Notes under the pieces: generated by a model | The model's input: the letters and a program-made list of their open reading frames with translations, nothing else | Database searches by the model: none | Told to the model about the DNA's origin: nothing | In this document: positions 19,152 through 28,079 of the stretch, one piece after another | How the letters are laid out: each line of letters begins with the position of its first letter | Position numbering within the stretch: the stretch's first letter is position 1 | Program-made: the position numbers and the translations under genes | Source: Shinella sumterensis | GTDB lineage: Bacteria; Pseudomonadota; Alphaproteobacteria; Rhizobiales; Rhizobiaceae | DNA length: 64,000 nucleotides | NCBI RefSeq assembly: GCF_004514425.2 | Contig: NZ_MYFN02000003.1 | Span: 248,001-312,000, forward strand | Direction of reading: 5' to 3'

Positions 19152-20429
19152 TTACTTCGCCTGTTCGGTCGTGTCGGCGCCTGCGCCTTCCGCCTTGCCG
19201 GCTTCATCCGTCTGCGCGTCGGCCGGCTTGGCATCGCCGTTTTCGGTCGCGGAGCCTTCGGCATCCATCTTCTCGGCGTCCTTGGCCACGGCGTTCGGAT
19301 CCCACGGGGACGGAACGACCTCGCCGCCGGGCTGAACCTTCTGGAAGCCCTCCACGATGATGGTTTCGCCGTTCTTCAGGCCATCGGTGATGACCCAGCG
19401 CGTTCCGGCGGCACGGCCGACGCGGACCGGACGGACACCCGTCTTGTTGTCGGCACTGACGACATAGACGAGCGCACTGCCGGAACCGTCACGCTGAACG
19501 GCCTGCTGCGGCACCAGGACAGCGCCCTTTTCGACGCCCTGCTCGATCTGGACGCGGACATACATGCCCGGCAGAAGATCGCCGTCCGGATTGGGAAATT
19601 CGCCACGCAGCGTCACCTGGCCGGTCGTCTCGTCGACGGCCGCTTCGGAGAACAGAAGCTTGCCGGGGTGCGGATACGGCGACCCGTCATCGAGGATAAG
19701 CTTGACGGCGGCCGAATTGTTGTCAGCCATCAGGTCGCCATCCTCCAGCGCCTTGCGCAGGCGGATAAGGTCCGTGGCGGACTGGGTGAAGTCGGCATAG
19801 ACCGGATCGAGCTGCTGGATGGTCGCGAGGTTTTCCGTGCCGTTGGCCGAAACCAGCGCGCCCTCGGTAATCAAGGCGCGACCGATGCGGCCACTGATCG
19901 GTGCCTTCACCTCGGTGTATTCGAGGTTCAGCTTGGCGGTGGCGAGGCCAGCCTGGGCGCTCGCGACGTCCGCATCGGCCTGGGCCAGCCGGGCAACGGC
20001 GTCATCGTAGTTCTGCGCGGAGGCGACGTTCGACTTCCTCAGTTGCTCCTGCCGTGCCGTGTCGTTCTTCGCCTGGGCCTGGACGGCCTGGGCGCGCCGC
20101 AGCGTGGCTTCGGCGCTATCGACCTGCAGCTTGAACTGCGCCGGATCGATCCGGTAGAGCACATCACCTTCCTTGACCTGCGAGCCCTGTTCGAAAACAC
20201 GCTCGATGATGATGCCGGAAGCACGCGGGCGGACTTCCGCCGTGCGGGTCGCGGCGATGCGGCCGGGCAGCTCGTTGGTGATCGGCACGTCCTCGGCCTT
20301 CACGGTAATGACGGAGACCGCCGGCGGCGGAAAGGCGGCGCCGGCCTGCGGCGCCTGCTCTTCCTGACATCCTGCGAGAATCAAAACGGCGCCAAGGGTC
20401 GCAATCGAAATCGGTCTCGTGAAACGCAT
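19152..20429 (-). CDS. RND efflux adaptor lipoprotein, AcrA type
   Basis: 425 aa. Signal peptide ISIATLGAVLILAGC ends in a lipobox, so the mature protein is a periplasmic lipoprotein starting at Cys. The barrel-sandwich motifs (PRASGIIIERVFEQGSQVKE and APISGRIGRALITEGA) flank a helical hairpin, as in AcrA and MexA. The C-terminal 45 residues are an Ala/Asp/Glu-rich tail. ATG 20429 is preferred over ATG 20441 because GGAAG sits at correct spacing upstream of the former. First gene of the adaptor-permease-tetR operon; promoter and operator lie at 20513-20555. Confidence 0.93.
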   Translation of the reverse strand: MRFTRPISIATLGAVLILAGCQEEQAPQAGAAFPPPAVSVITVKAEDVPITNELPGRIAATRTAEVRPRASGIIIERVFEQGSQVKEGDVLYRIDPAQFKLQVDSAEATLRRAQAVQAQAKNDTARQEQLRKSNVASAQNYDDAVARLAQADADVASAQAGLATAKLNLEYTEVKAPISGRIGRALITEGALVSANGTENLATIQQLDPVYADFTQSATDLIRLRKALEDGDLMADNNSAAVKLILDDGSPYPHPGKLLFSEAAVDETTGQVTLRGEFPNPDGDLLPGMYVRVQIEQGVEKGAVLVPQQAVQRDGSGSALVYVVSADNKTGVRPVRVGRAAGTRWVITDGLKNGETIIVEGFQKVQPGGEVVPSPWDPNAVAKDAEKMDAEGSATENGDAKPADAQTDEAGKAEGAGADTTEQAK

Positions 20430-20512
20430 CGGTTCTTCCATAGAAGGCGCCGTCTAGGCGGCTGGGTGCTGAAAACGAACAGATGCGGTGGCCGAGAGGA
20501 CCACCGCATCGC

Positions 20513-20536
20513 AACATACAAACACGGCTGTATGTT
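20513..20536. promoter_or_regulatory. TetR/AcrR-type operator upstream of RND operon
   Basis: Perfect inverted repeat: AACATACA (20513-20520), eight-base spacer, TGTATGTT (20529-20536). Total span is 24 bp, and both arms match the ACATACA/TGTATGT arms that I recall for the AcrR operator. It overlaps the predicted -10 element of the operon's promoter, the position expected of a repressor site. Confidence 0.75.
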
Positions 20537-20555
20537 AATTCCTGCCTTTTGACAA
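20527..20555 (-). promoter_or_regulatory. Predicted promoter of the RND operon
   Basis: Minus strand: TTGTCA (20555-20550), 17-base spacer, TACAGC (20532-20527). The -35 is good and the -10 weak, and the inverted repeat covers the -10. It reads toward the adaptor start about 100 bp away. Confidence 0.5.
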
Positions 20556-20616
20556 TCCGGCACGCATGCCGGACGCACCGCGATCTGCTGTGATCACGGA
20601 TTTGTGATGAGGGGCC

Positions 20617-21618
<1,002 letters not shown>

Positions 21619-21628
21619 GCGATATCCT

Positions 21629-22681
21629 CTAGAGCTTGACCGGCTGGCCGGTTCTGACACTTTCATCCGCCGCAAGGCAGATTTTCAGCGATTGCACGGC
21701 ATCGTCCATGTGCCGCGTGAGATCGATGTCCTCGCGGATGGCCTTCAGCACATAGGCCTGTTCGCGGTCGCAGAGCTCCTGATGGCCGGGTTCGCCCGCC
21801 ATCGTCATGTCTTCGTCCGGCGACAGGAACTTGCCGTCCGGCCCGGTCGCTGCATTGTGCACGCGGATCACGGCGGTCTTGGTGTGCGTGTCGATATCGT
21901 CGGACTTGGCGTTCGGGTCCATGACGATGGAGACCGAGCCGTTCGGCGACATGACGTCCTTCACGAAGAACGCCGTCTCCGAGATCATCGGGCCCCAGCC
22001 CGCCTCGTACCACCCGAGCGAACCGTCGTCGAACAGCACCTGCAGGTGGCCGTAATTGTACATGTCGGCCGCGATCTCGTTCGACAGGCGCAGCCCCATG
22101 CCGCGCACCTCGACGGGCTTGGCATCCGTGATCTGGCACATCACGTCGACATAATGCACGCCGCAATCGACGATCGGCGGCGTCGTGTTCATCAGCGCCT
22201 TGTGGGTCGCCCAGGTCGCGCCGCTCGACTGCTGGTTCAGGTTCATGCGGAAGACATAGGGGCCGCCGAGCTTGCGCGCCTCGTCGATCAGCCGCACCCA
22301 GGACGGATGGTGGCGGAGAATATAGCCGACGACGAGCTTTCGACCATTGGCCTTGGCGCAGGCCACGACGCGTTCGGCATCGGCGACCGTGGTCGCCAGC
22401 GGCTTTTCCACGAAGACATGGGCGCCTGCTTCCATCGCCGCCACCGCGTAGTCGGCATGGCTGTCGGAATAGGTGCTGATCGAGCAGAGCTCCGGCTTGA
22501 ATTCGTGGAGGGCATCGAGGAACGACGGATGGATCTCGTAGCCTTCCAGCCCCGCCGGCACCGGCACCTTCGAGCGGTTGACCAGCCCGACGAGTTCGAA
22601 ACCGGGGTTTTCGTGATAGGCGAGCGCATGGCTCCGGCCCATGTTGCCGAGGCCGGCGGAAAGGACACGGATGGGGGTCAT
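21629..22681 (-). CDS. Gfo/Idh/MocA family sugar oxidoreductase
   Basis: 350 aa. N-terminal Rossmann fold with [19 protein letters not shown] (glycine-rich loop), followed by the catalytic-site signature [20 protein letters not shown] (EKP motif, about residue 95) and a C-terminal alpha/beta domain. Such enzymes oxidise, reduce or epimerise sugars or cyclitols with bound or diffusible NAD(P). It sits between the MalG-type permease (8 bp) and the ATPase (10 bp), so it is part of the import operon and probably acts on the imported sugar or a derivative. Which reaction it performs in an amino-sugar pathway is not evident. Confidence 0.9.
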   Translation of the reverse strand: MTPIRVLSAGLGNMGRSHALAYHENPGFELVGLVNRSKVPVPAGLEGYEIHPSFLDALHEFKPELCSISTYSDSHADYAVAAMEAGAHVFVEKPLATTVADAERVVACAKANGRKLVVGYILRHHPSWVRLIDEARKLGGPYVFRMNLNQQSSGATWATHKALMNTTPPIVDCGVHYVDVMCQITDAKPVEVRGMGLRLSNEIAADMYNYGHLQVLFDDGSLGWYEAGWGPMISETAFFVKDVMSPNGSVSIVMDPNAKSDDIDTHTKTAVIRVHNAATGPDGKFLSPDEDMTMAGEPGHQELCDREQAYVLKAIREDIDLTRHMDDAVQSLKICLAADESVRTGQPVKL

Positions 22682-22689
22682 GGCAGAAC

Positions 22690-23529
22690 TCACTTTACAG
22701 CTCCCGACGTGATGCCGCGGATCAATTGCCGCGAGAAGACAAGGTAGAGGACGAGGACCGGAAGGATGGCGAGCGACAGCGCCGCCAGAACCGCGTTCCA
22801 GTTGGTGACGAACTGTCCGATGAAGAGCTGCGAGCCCAGCGTGACCGTCTTGGTCGCCTCGCTCGGCGCGAGAATCAGCGGGAACCACAGGTCGTTCCAG
22901 ATCGGGATCATCGTGAACACGGCGACCGTCGCCATGGCCGGCCGCACCAGCGGCAGCACGAGGCGGAAGAAGATCGCGTATTCCGAGAGACCGTCGATGC
23001 GCCCGGCGTTCTTGAGATCGTCGGAGACGGTGCGCATGAACTCGGACAGGATGAAGACGGCGAGCGGTATGCCCTGCGCGGTATAGACGAGGATCAGCGC
23101 CGTCAGCGTGTTGACGAGCCCGGTCGCGACCATGCCCTGGAGGATGGCCACCGTGCCCAGCCGGATCGGGATCATGATGCCGAGCGCGAGATAGAGCCCC
23201 ATCAGCGTATTGCCGCGAAAGCGGTATTCGGAAAGCGCGAAGGCGGCCATGGCACCGAACAGCAGAACCAGCGCGATGGCGGCCACCGTCACGATGAAGC
23301 TGTTCTGGAAGTAGGACGCGAAATCCCCCTGCCCCAGAACCGTCGTGTACCCCACGAGATCGAAGGTCTCGGTCGTGGGAAGCTGCATCGGATTGCGGAA
23401 GATGGCGTTGCGGCTCTTCATCGAGTTGATGAGCGTCAGGAACACCGGGAAGACCGCGATGAGCGTATAGCCGATGAGCGCGAGGTGAACGAGGGTCGTG
23501 CGGCTGAGCGAAGCGCGTGCCTTGGACAT
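22690..23529 (-). CDS. Sugar ABC transporter permease, MalG type (CUT1)
   Basis: 279 aa with six predicted membrane helices starting at LVHLALIGYTLIAVFPVFLTLINS. The EAA-like loop ELMRTVSDD-containing segment (FMRTVSDDLKNAGRIDGLSE) precedes the last two helices, matching the ATPase-coupling loop of MalG-type subunits. The C terminus RQLIRGITSGAVK is the conserved ending of this family. It lies 15 bp downstream of the MalF-type gene in the same operon. Confidence 0.93.
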   Translation of the reverse strand: MSKARASLSRTTLVHLALIGYTLIAVFPVFLTLINSMKSRNAIFRNPMQLPTTETFDLVGYTTVLGQGDFASYFQNSFIVTVAAIALVLLFGAMAAFALSEYRFRGNTLMGLYLALGIMIPIRLGTVAILQGMVATGLVNTLTALILVYTAQGIPLAVFILSEFMRTVSDDLKNAGRIDGLSEYAIFFRLVLPLVRPAMATVAVFTMIPIWNDLWFPLILAPSEATKTVTLGSQLFIGQFVTNWNAVLAALSLAILPVLVLYLVFSRQLIRGITSGAVK

Positions 23530-23544
23530 GTCAGGCCCTCCCGA

Positions 23545-24495
23545 TCAGAACTGGTAGCGGCGCATGCGCCGCTGGATGACGAAGAGGTAAAGCGAGACGC
23601 CGGCGAGGATGATCAGGAACATGACCGTCGCGATCGTCGCGCCCATCGAGCGGTCGCCGAGCTGGAGCTGGAAACCGAAGAAGGTGCGGTAGAGCAGCGT
23701 GCCGAGGATGTCGGTCGACTTGTCGGGGCCGGCGAGCGCCCCCTGCACGGTGTAGACCAGGTCGAAGGCGTTGAAATTGCCGACGAAGGTCAGGATGGAG
23801 ATGATGCCGATGGCCGGCAGGATCAGCGGCAGCTTGATCTTCCAGAACTGGCTCCAGCCCGTCACGCCGTCGCATTCCGCAGCCTCGATCACCTCTTCGG
23901 GAATGTTGAGGAGTGCGGCATAGATCAGCATCATCGGGATGCCGACATACTGCCAGACGGAGATGAGCGAGACGGCGATCAGCGCCGTATCCGGCTTGCC
24001 GAGCCAGGGCGAGAAGAACGACTTCAGGCCGACGAGGTCCATCAGATAGGGCGACACGCCCCAGATCGGCGACAGGATCAGCTTCCAGATGAAACCGACG
24101 ATCACGAAGGAAAGCAGCGTCGGCAGGAAGATGGCCGTGCGGTAGAAGGCGGCGAAACGCAGCTTGGGGATCGACAGCATGGCGGCGAGCGCGACACCGA
24201 TCGGGTTCTGCACCAGCATGTGGATGATGAAGAAGATGACGTTGTTCTTCAGCGCGTTCCAGAAATCCGCCGCCCAGCGCGCATCGCCGAACAGGACCTT
24301 GAAGTTGGCGAGCCCGACAAAGGCCGGCTCCCCGTCCACCGTGTTGAACAGCGAAAGGCGCAGCGTCTCGATCAGGGGCAGGATCATCACCGCGGAATAG
24401 ACCAGGAAGGCCGGCAGCAGGAAGACGGCGATATGCCAGCGCCTCGGACGCCGGATCGGCGCCATCGTGTCGCGGGAAGAAGTTGCGTCGCTCAT
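23545..24495 (-). CDS. Sugar ABC transporter permease, MalF type (CUT1)
   Basis: 316 aa. First membrane helix HIAVFLLPAFLVYSAVMILPL, then five more; the coupling loop is around YAALLNIPEEVIEAAECDGV with the GATGWQ-like context (TGWSQFWKIKLPLILP). The start ATG 24495 gives the usual short basic N terminus; longer in-frame starts at 24510 and 24555 lack support. It follows the binding-protein gene across a 303-bp spacer with two hairpins, and pairs with the MalG-type permease. Confidence 0.92.
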   Translation of the reverse strand: MSDATSSRDTMAPIRRPRRWHIAVFLLPAFLVYSAVMILPLIETLRLSLFNTVDGEPAFVGLANFKVLFGDARWAADFWNALKNNVIFFIIHMLVQNPIGVALAAMLSIPKLRFAAFYRTAIFLPTLLSFVIVGFIWKLILSPIWGVSPYLMDLVGLKSFFSPWLGKPDTALIAVSLISVWQYVGIPMMLIYAALLNIPEEVIEAAECDGVTGWSQFWKIKLPLILPAIGIISILTFVGNFNAFDLVYTVQGALAGPDKSTDILGTLLYRTFFGFQLQLGDRSMGATIATVMFLIILAGVSLYLFVIQRRMRRYQF

Positions 24496-24798
24496 GAAAG
24501 CCTGCCCCATCCGGTTGTTCTTCGTTGAATGCCCGCAGGAACGGACGCCATGCACGGACGGCTATGCCGCACAGGGCCAAGGTCAGCATACACATTTGGC
24601 TTGAGGCTGCCGCCCCGATTTTGCGCGGAGGCATTACGTCCGCCTGCGGCTGGGCGGGCGCGATGTCCCGGCTCCTGCCTGCGGACTTCCTCCCCTCGCA
24701 AACGAGGAGAGGAAGACCAGCTTCAAGACTTGGCCCCTCTCCCCGCCTGCGGGAAGAGGCTCAGGGCGGGAGCGACCCCTGCCCTTCGGCAAGCCGTC
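24496..24798 (-). repeat. Operon spacer with two stem-loops
   Basis: No gene is seen in this spacer between the binding-protein and permease genes. Two adjacent imperfect hairpins are present: 24686-24715 (13-bp arms around CAAA, one G.U-type mismatch) and 24736-24759 (11-bp arms around CT, one mismatch). Placement after a binding-protein gene is typical of RNA-stabilising or partial-terminating structures that keep the binding protein in excess over the permeases. They also resemble the short palindromic repeats common in rhizobial genomes. Confidence 0.6.
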
Positions 24799-26058
24799 TT
24801 ACTTCGCGGGCTTGTACCAGCTGTCGAGGCCCTTCTGGAGCTTTTCCGCAGCGACTTCCGGCGTGTCCGTGCCGTTGATCACGTTGGCGGATTCCGTCCA
24901 GGTCTCGTTTTCAAGGTTCGGCGTGCCGCGCGACAGGATCTGGTAGGTCGAGCGGATCGTCGGCTTGCACTTCTCGCGCCAGGAAACGAATTCCTGCGCC
25001 AGCGGGTCGTTCATCTTCACCGCCGTCGAATTCAGGCTGAAGAAGCCCGGCAGCGAGTTGGCGTAGATGTCGGCGAATTCAGGCGAGGCGACGAAGGTCA
25101 GGAATTTCTTCGCGGCTTCCGCATTCGGGCTCTTGGCGTTGAGGCCGATGCCGATGTCGTTATGGTCGGAGATGTAGCAGGTATCGCCTTCGTTCTTCAC
25201 CGGCGGCGGGAACGCGCCCATCTTGAACTGGGCCTGCGTGTTGAAGAGGCCGATTTCCCACGAGCCGGCCGGATAGATCGCCGCGCGGCCGAGCGTGAAG
25301 AGGTTCTGGCTGTCGGGATAGGTCTGCGCCTCGAAGCCGTCGCCGAGATAATCCTTCCACTTGGCGAGAACGCGGAACGGCTCGACCCACGGTTCGTCGG
25401 TCAGCTTCTCAGTGCCGGCGATCAGCGCCTTGCGGCCTTCCTCGCCCTTCCAGTAGGTCGGGCCGATGTTCTGGTAGCCCATGGTTGCGGCTTCCCAGAG
25501 GTCCTTCGTGCCCATGGCCATCGGCGTATAGTTGCCGTTTTCCTTGATCTTGTCGAGGACCGCGAAGAACTCGGCTTCCGTCTTCGGCACTTCTACGCCG
25601 ACTTCCGCGAAGGCGTCTGCATTGTAGATGAAGCCATGGATGACCGATGCCATCGGCACGCAGAAGGTCGTCGCGCCGTCGTCCGTCGTCCAGGCGGACT
25701 TGGCGACGTCAGAGAAGTTCTCCATGCCCGGCAGATCGTTCAGGCCGACGAGGTGCTTCTTGTTGAAGAGTTCGAGCGAGGCGTCGAACGGACGGCAGGT
25801 GATGAGATCGCCTGCCGAGCCGGCATCGAGCTTGGCGTTGAGCGCCGCATTGTACTCCGTCGGGGCCGACGGCGAGAACACGACCTTGATGCCCGGGTTC
25901 TTCGCTTCGAAGGCAGGGATGATCTTCTCCTGCCAGATCGACAGGTCGTCGTTACGCCAGCTTTCCACCGTCAGCGTCACGTCCTGCGCCTGCGCAAGCC
26001 CGGCCGTGCCGAGCATGCTGGAGGCCAGAAGCAGGCCCTTGATTGCGTTGCGTGTCAT
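24799..26058 (-). CDS. Sugar ABC transporter substrate-binding protein (CUT1)
   Basis: 419 aa. Sec signal peptide GLLLASSMLGTAGLAQAQ precedes the mature protein, which starts with DVTLTVESWRNDD. The pattern WQEKIIPAFEAKNPGIKV and PAGSWEIGLFN is that of family 1 binding proteins for oligosaccharides and sugar derivatives. It is encoded 14 bp after murQ, so the imported ligand is probably an amino sugar: MurNAc, GlcNAc or a short cell-wall or chitin fragment. The binding-site residues cannot be read for specificity without a structure. Confidence 0.9.
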   Translation of the reverse strand: MTRNAIKGLLLASSMLGTAGLAQAQDVTLTVESWRNDDLSIWQEKIIPAFEAKNPGIKVVFSPSAPTEYNAALNAKLDAGSAGDLITCRPFDASLELFNKKHLVGLNDLPGMENFSDVAKSAWTTDDGATTFCVPMASVIHGFIYNADAFAEVGVEVPKTEAEFFAVLDKIKENGNYTPMAMGTKDLWEAATMGYQNIGPTYWKGEEGRKALIAGTEKLTDEPWVEPFRVLAKWKDYLGDGFEAQTYPDSQNLFTLGRAAIYPAGSWEIGLFNTQAQFKMGAFPPPVKNEGDTCYISDHNDIGIGLNAKSPNAEAAKKFLTFVASPEFADIYANSLPGFFSLNSTAVKMNDPLAQEFVSWREKCKPTIRSTYQILSRGTPNLENETWTESANVINGTDTPEVAAEKLQKGLDSWYKPAK

Positions 26059-26072
26059 GTCATTCTCCCCTT

Positions 26073-26996
26073 TTATGCGCCGTAGCGCGCTTTGAGATTC
26101 TGTTGTTCAACGGCCTCAAGGGCCCGGCGGAGGCTTTGCCCCGAATGGTCGAGCGCCAGCTGCGCGGCAGCCTTGTCCTCCACGCCCCTGGCCAGCAGCA
26201 CTGCGGCCTTGACCGACCCGTCGGACAAGGTGAGCAGGCGCTCGGCCTCGTCGAGACCGACACCCGAAATGTCGGAAACGATGCGGCAGGCGCGGCCGCG
26301 CAACTTGATATTGTCGGCCTTGAGATTGACCATATGGCCATCGTGAACGTGGCCGAGATGAATACCGAGAAGCGTCGAGAAGAGGTTGAAAGCGATCTTC
26401 TGCGCGGTGCCCGCACCCATGCGCGTCGAACCGGAAATCACCTCCGGCGGCGTCGGCAGCAGGATCGACACATCCGCCTCGTCGAACAGCACGGCACCCG
26501 GATTGTTGGCGATCGCAATGACTTTGGCGCCCTTCTCCTTCGCATAGGCGATCAGGGAAAGCGCGTAGGGCGTGCTGCCGCTTGCGGAAACGGCGATCAC
26601 GCAGTCACCGGCCCGAAGCCCCGCTTCCTTCGCATCGGAGACGGCAAGCGCCCGGTCGTCCTCGAAGCCGCCGGCCAGATCCACCAGGCTCGCGGCACCG
26701 CCGGCAAGCAGGATGACGATGTGTTCGCGCGCAATACCGTAGGTGCCGGGAAGCTCCAGCGCGTCGGCCATGGCCATCAGGCCGGAACTGCCCGCACCCG
26801 CATAGACAAGACGCCCGCCGGCAAGCAGGGCATCGGCGGCAAGGCGTGACGCGGCGGCGATATCGGCAAGCGCGGGGTCCACGGCTGCGACGGCCGCCTT
26901 CTGCGCATCGGCGAGCACGCCAAGAACATCCAGCGGCTGGCGCGCGTCCAGCCCCTCCGCCTGTTCATGCCTGCCTTCCGTTCTGCGCTCGGCCAT
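26073..26996 (-). CDS. murQ: N-acetylmuramic acid 6-phosphate etherase
   Basis: 307 aa, normal length. SIS fold with GGRLVYAGAGSSGLMAMADA near residue 60, VIAVSASGSTPYALSLIAYA near 140 and the MurQ signature PEVISGSTRMGAGTAQKIAF near 195. MurQ cleaves the lactyl ether of MurNAc-6-P, giving GlcNAc-6-P and D-lactate. It is the first gene of the operon with the sugar ABC importer, and a kinase, NagA and deaminase are encoded divergently, completing the route. GGGAGA upstream supports ATG 26996. A 17-bp repeat likely to be an operator lies 25 bp upstream. Confidence 0.93.
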   Translation of the reverse strand: MAERRTEGRHEQAEGLDARQPLDVLGVLADAQKAAVAAVDPALADIAAASRLAADALLAGGRLVYAGAGSSGLMAMADALELPGTYGIAREHIVILLAGGAASLVDLAGGFEDDRALAVSDAKEAGLRAGDCVIAVSASGSTPYALSLIAYAKEKGAKVIAIANNPGAVLFDEADVSILLPTPPEVISGSTRMGAGTAQKIAFNLFSTLLGIHLGHVHDGHMVNLKADNIKLRGRACRIVSDISGVGLDEAERLLTLSDGSVKAAVLLARGVEDKAAAQLALDHSGQSLRRALEAVEQQNLKARYGA

Positions 26997-27020
26997 GCTT
27001 GTTCTCCCTTGGCCAAATTA

Positions 27021-27037
27021 ATGCCAAAAAAATACCA
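27021..27037 (-). promoter_or_regulatory. Candidate GntR operator upstream of murQ
   Basis: Read on the minus strand: TGGTAT, five T, TGGCAT. It differs by one base from the site at 27155-27171, which lies in the opposite orientation in the same divergent spacer. It ends 25 bp before the murQ start, so bound repressor would block transcription or early elongation. Confidence 0.6.
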
Positions 27038-27154
27038 CTTGTCCATAGAGAATTAACTTTTGAGACCAATTTTTTGGCTGCACTCATTTTTATCCATCAA
27101 AAACAGTAAATTAGGAGAAAGTCACACTTCGATACCACCATACCCCTTGGTTAT

Positions 27155-27171
27155 TGGTATTTTTTTGGTAT
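27155..27171 (+). promoter_or_regulatory. Candidate GntR operator upstream of the kinase gene
   Basis: TGGTAT, five T, TGGTAT, ending 21 bp before the kinase start. Its near copy at 27021-27037 faces murQ. TGGTAT half-sites fit the general preference of HutC/NagR-type GntR repressors. Further half-sites ATACCA and CATACC occur at 27132-27143, and ACCAATTTTTTGGCT at 27065-27079 may be a third, degenerate site. Confidence 0.6.
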
Positions 27172-27191
27172 CGTCATCTCCGGAGGTGGCC

Positions 27192-28079
27192 ATGACCCAT
27201 TACATTCTCGGCATCGATGGCGGAGGCACCAGCTGCCGCGCAGCCGTCGCCACACCTGATGGCATGGTTCTGGGGCGCGGCAAGAGCGGCGCGGCCAACA
27301 TCCTCACCGATCCCAACAATGCGATCATCTCGATCACCGAGGCGGCAAAGGCCGCCTACCGCGATGCAGGGCTCGACGAGGCCGGCATCAACAGCGCCTC
27401 CGCCTTTCTCGGCCTTGCCGGCACGAATGTCGGCGACCTTACCCGCTACGTGCACGACCGCTTGCCCTTCCGGCATACCGACATCGACTCGGACGGCCTG
27501 GTCGCCCTGCAAGGCGCGATCGGCGACGAGGACGGCGCGGTGGCGATCCTCGGCACCGGCTCCATCTTTATGGGCCGCAAGGACGGCACGGTGCGTTACA
27601 TCGGCGGCTGGGGCTTTACGGTCGGCGATCTCGGCGGCGGCGCGCGGCTCGGCCATGCCCTCCTGCAGGAAGCGCTGCTCGCCCATGACGGCGTGCATCC
27701 GCGCTCGACCGTGACCGACGCCGTTCTGGACGAATTCAAGGGCGATCCGCGCAGCATCGTCGAGTTCGCCCGCCTGTCAAAGCCCGGCGATTTCGGCCGT
27801 TTCGCGCCGCTGATTTTCGACCATGCCCGCCGCGGCGACCGCCAGGCGCTGGCGATCGTCGAGGCGGCCGCCGCGTCCGTCAACGAGGCCCTCGACGCCA
27901 TCATGAAGCTCGCCGGCGCACCGCGCCTGTGCCTGCTCGGCGGGCTTGCGCCGCTTTATCCCGAATGGCTCTCGCACGGGCACCGCGCGATCCTGATGGA
28001 GGCCGAGGCCGATGCCCTGACGGGCGCGGTGGCGCTCGCCGCCAAGGGCTACCGGGAGCGTACGGGAGCGGCTGCATGA
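27192..28079 (+). CDS. BadF/BadG-family N-acetylglucosamine/MurNAc kinase
   Basis: 295 aa. The ATPase fold begins ILGIDGGGTSCRAAVATPDG (phosphate 1 loop) and contains ILGTGSIFMG and IGGWGFTVGDLGGGARLG, which are typical of GlcNAc kinases of the BadF/BadG/BcrA family. MurK of Clostridium, which phosphorylates both MurNAc and GlcNAc, belongs to this family. With no PTS gene here, this enzyme is the natural source of the 6-phosphate needed by MurQ and NagA. Start ATG 27192 has CGGAGG directly upstream. The stop overlaps the next start (ATGA). Confidence 0.85.
   Translation: MTHYILGIDGGGTSCRAAVATPDGMVLGRGKSGAANILTDPNNAIISITEAAKAAYRDAGLDEAGINSASAFLGLAGTNVGDLTRYVHDRLPFRHTDIDSDGLVALQGAIGDEDGAVAILGTGSIFMGRKDGTVRYIGGWGFTVGDLGGGARLGHALLQEALLAHDGVHPRSTVTDAVLDEFKGDPRSIVEFARLSKPGDFGRFAPLIFDHARRGDRQALAIVEAAAASVNEALDAIMKLAGAPRLCLLGGLAPLYPEWLSHGHRAILMEAEADALTGAVALAAKGYRERTGAAA

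Noticed and set aside
15511-19335. Very long plus-strand open frame (over 1,200 codons) opposite the AcrB-type permease
   Set aside because: Composition is His/Arg/Asp-rich low-complexity sequence, typical of the antisense of a GC-rich gene; the minus strand encodes an intact RND permease with all motifs.
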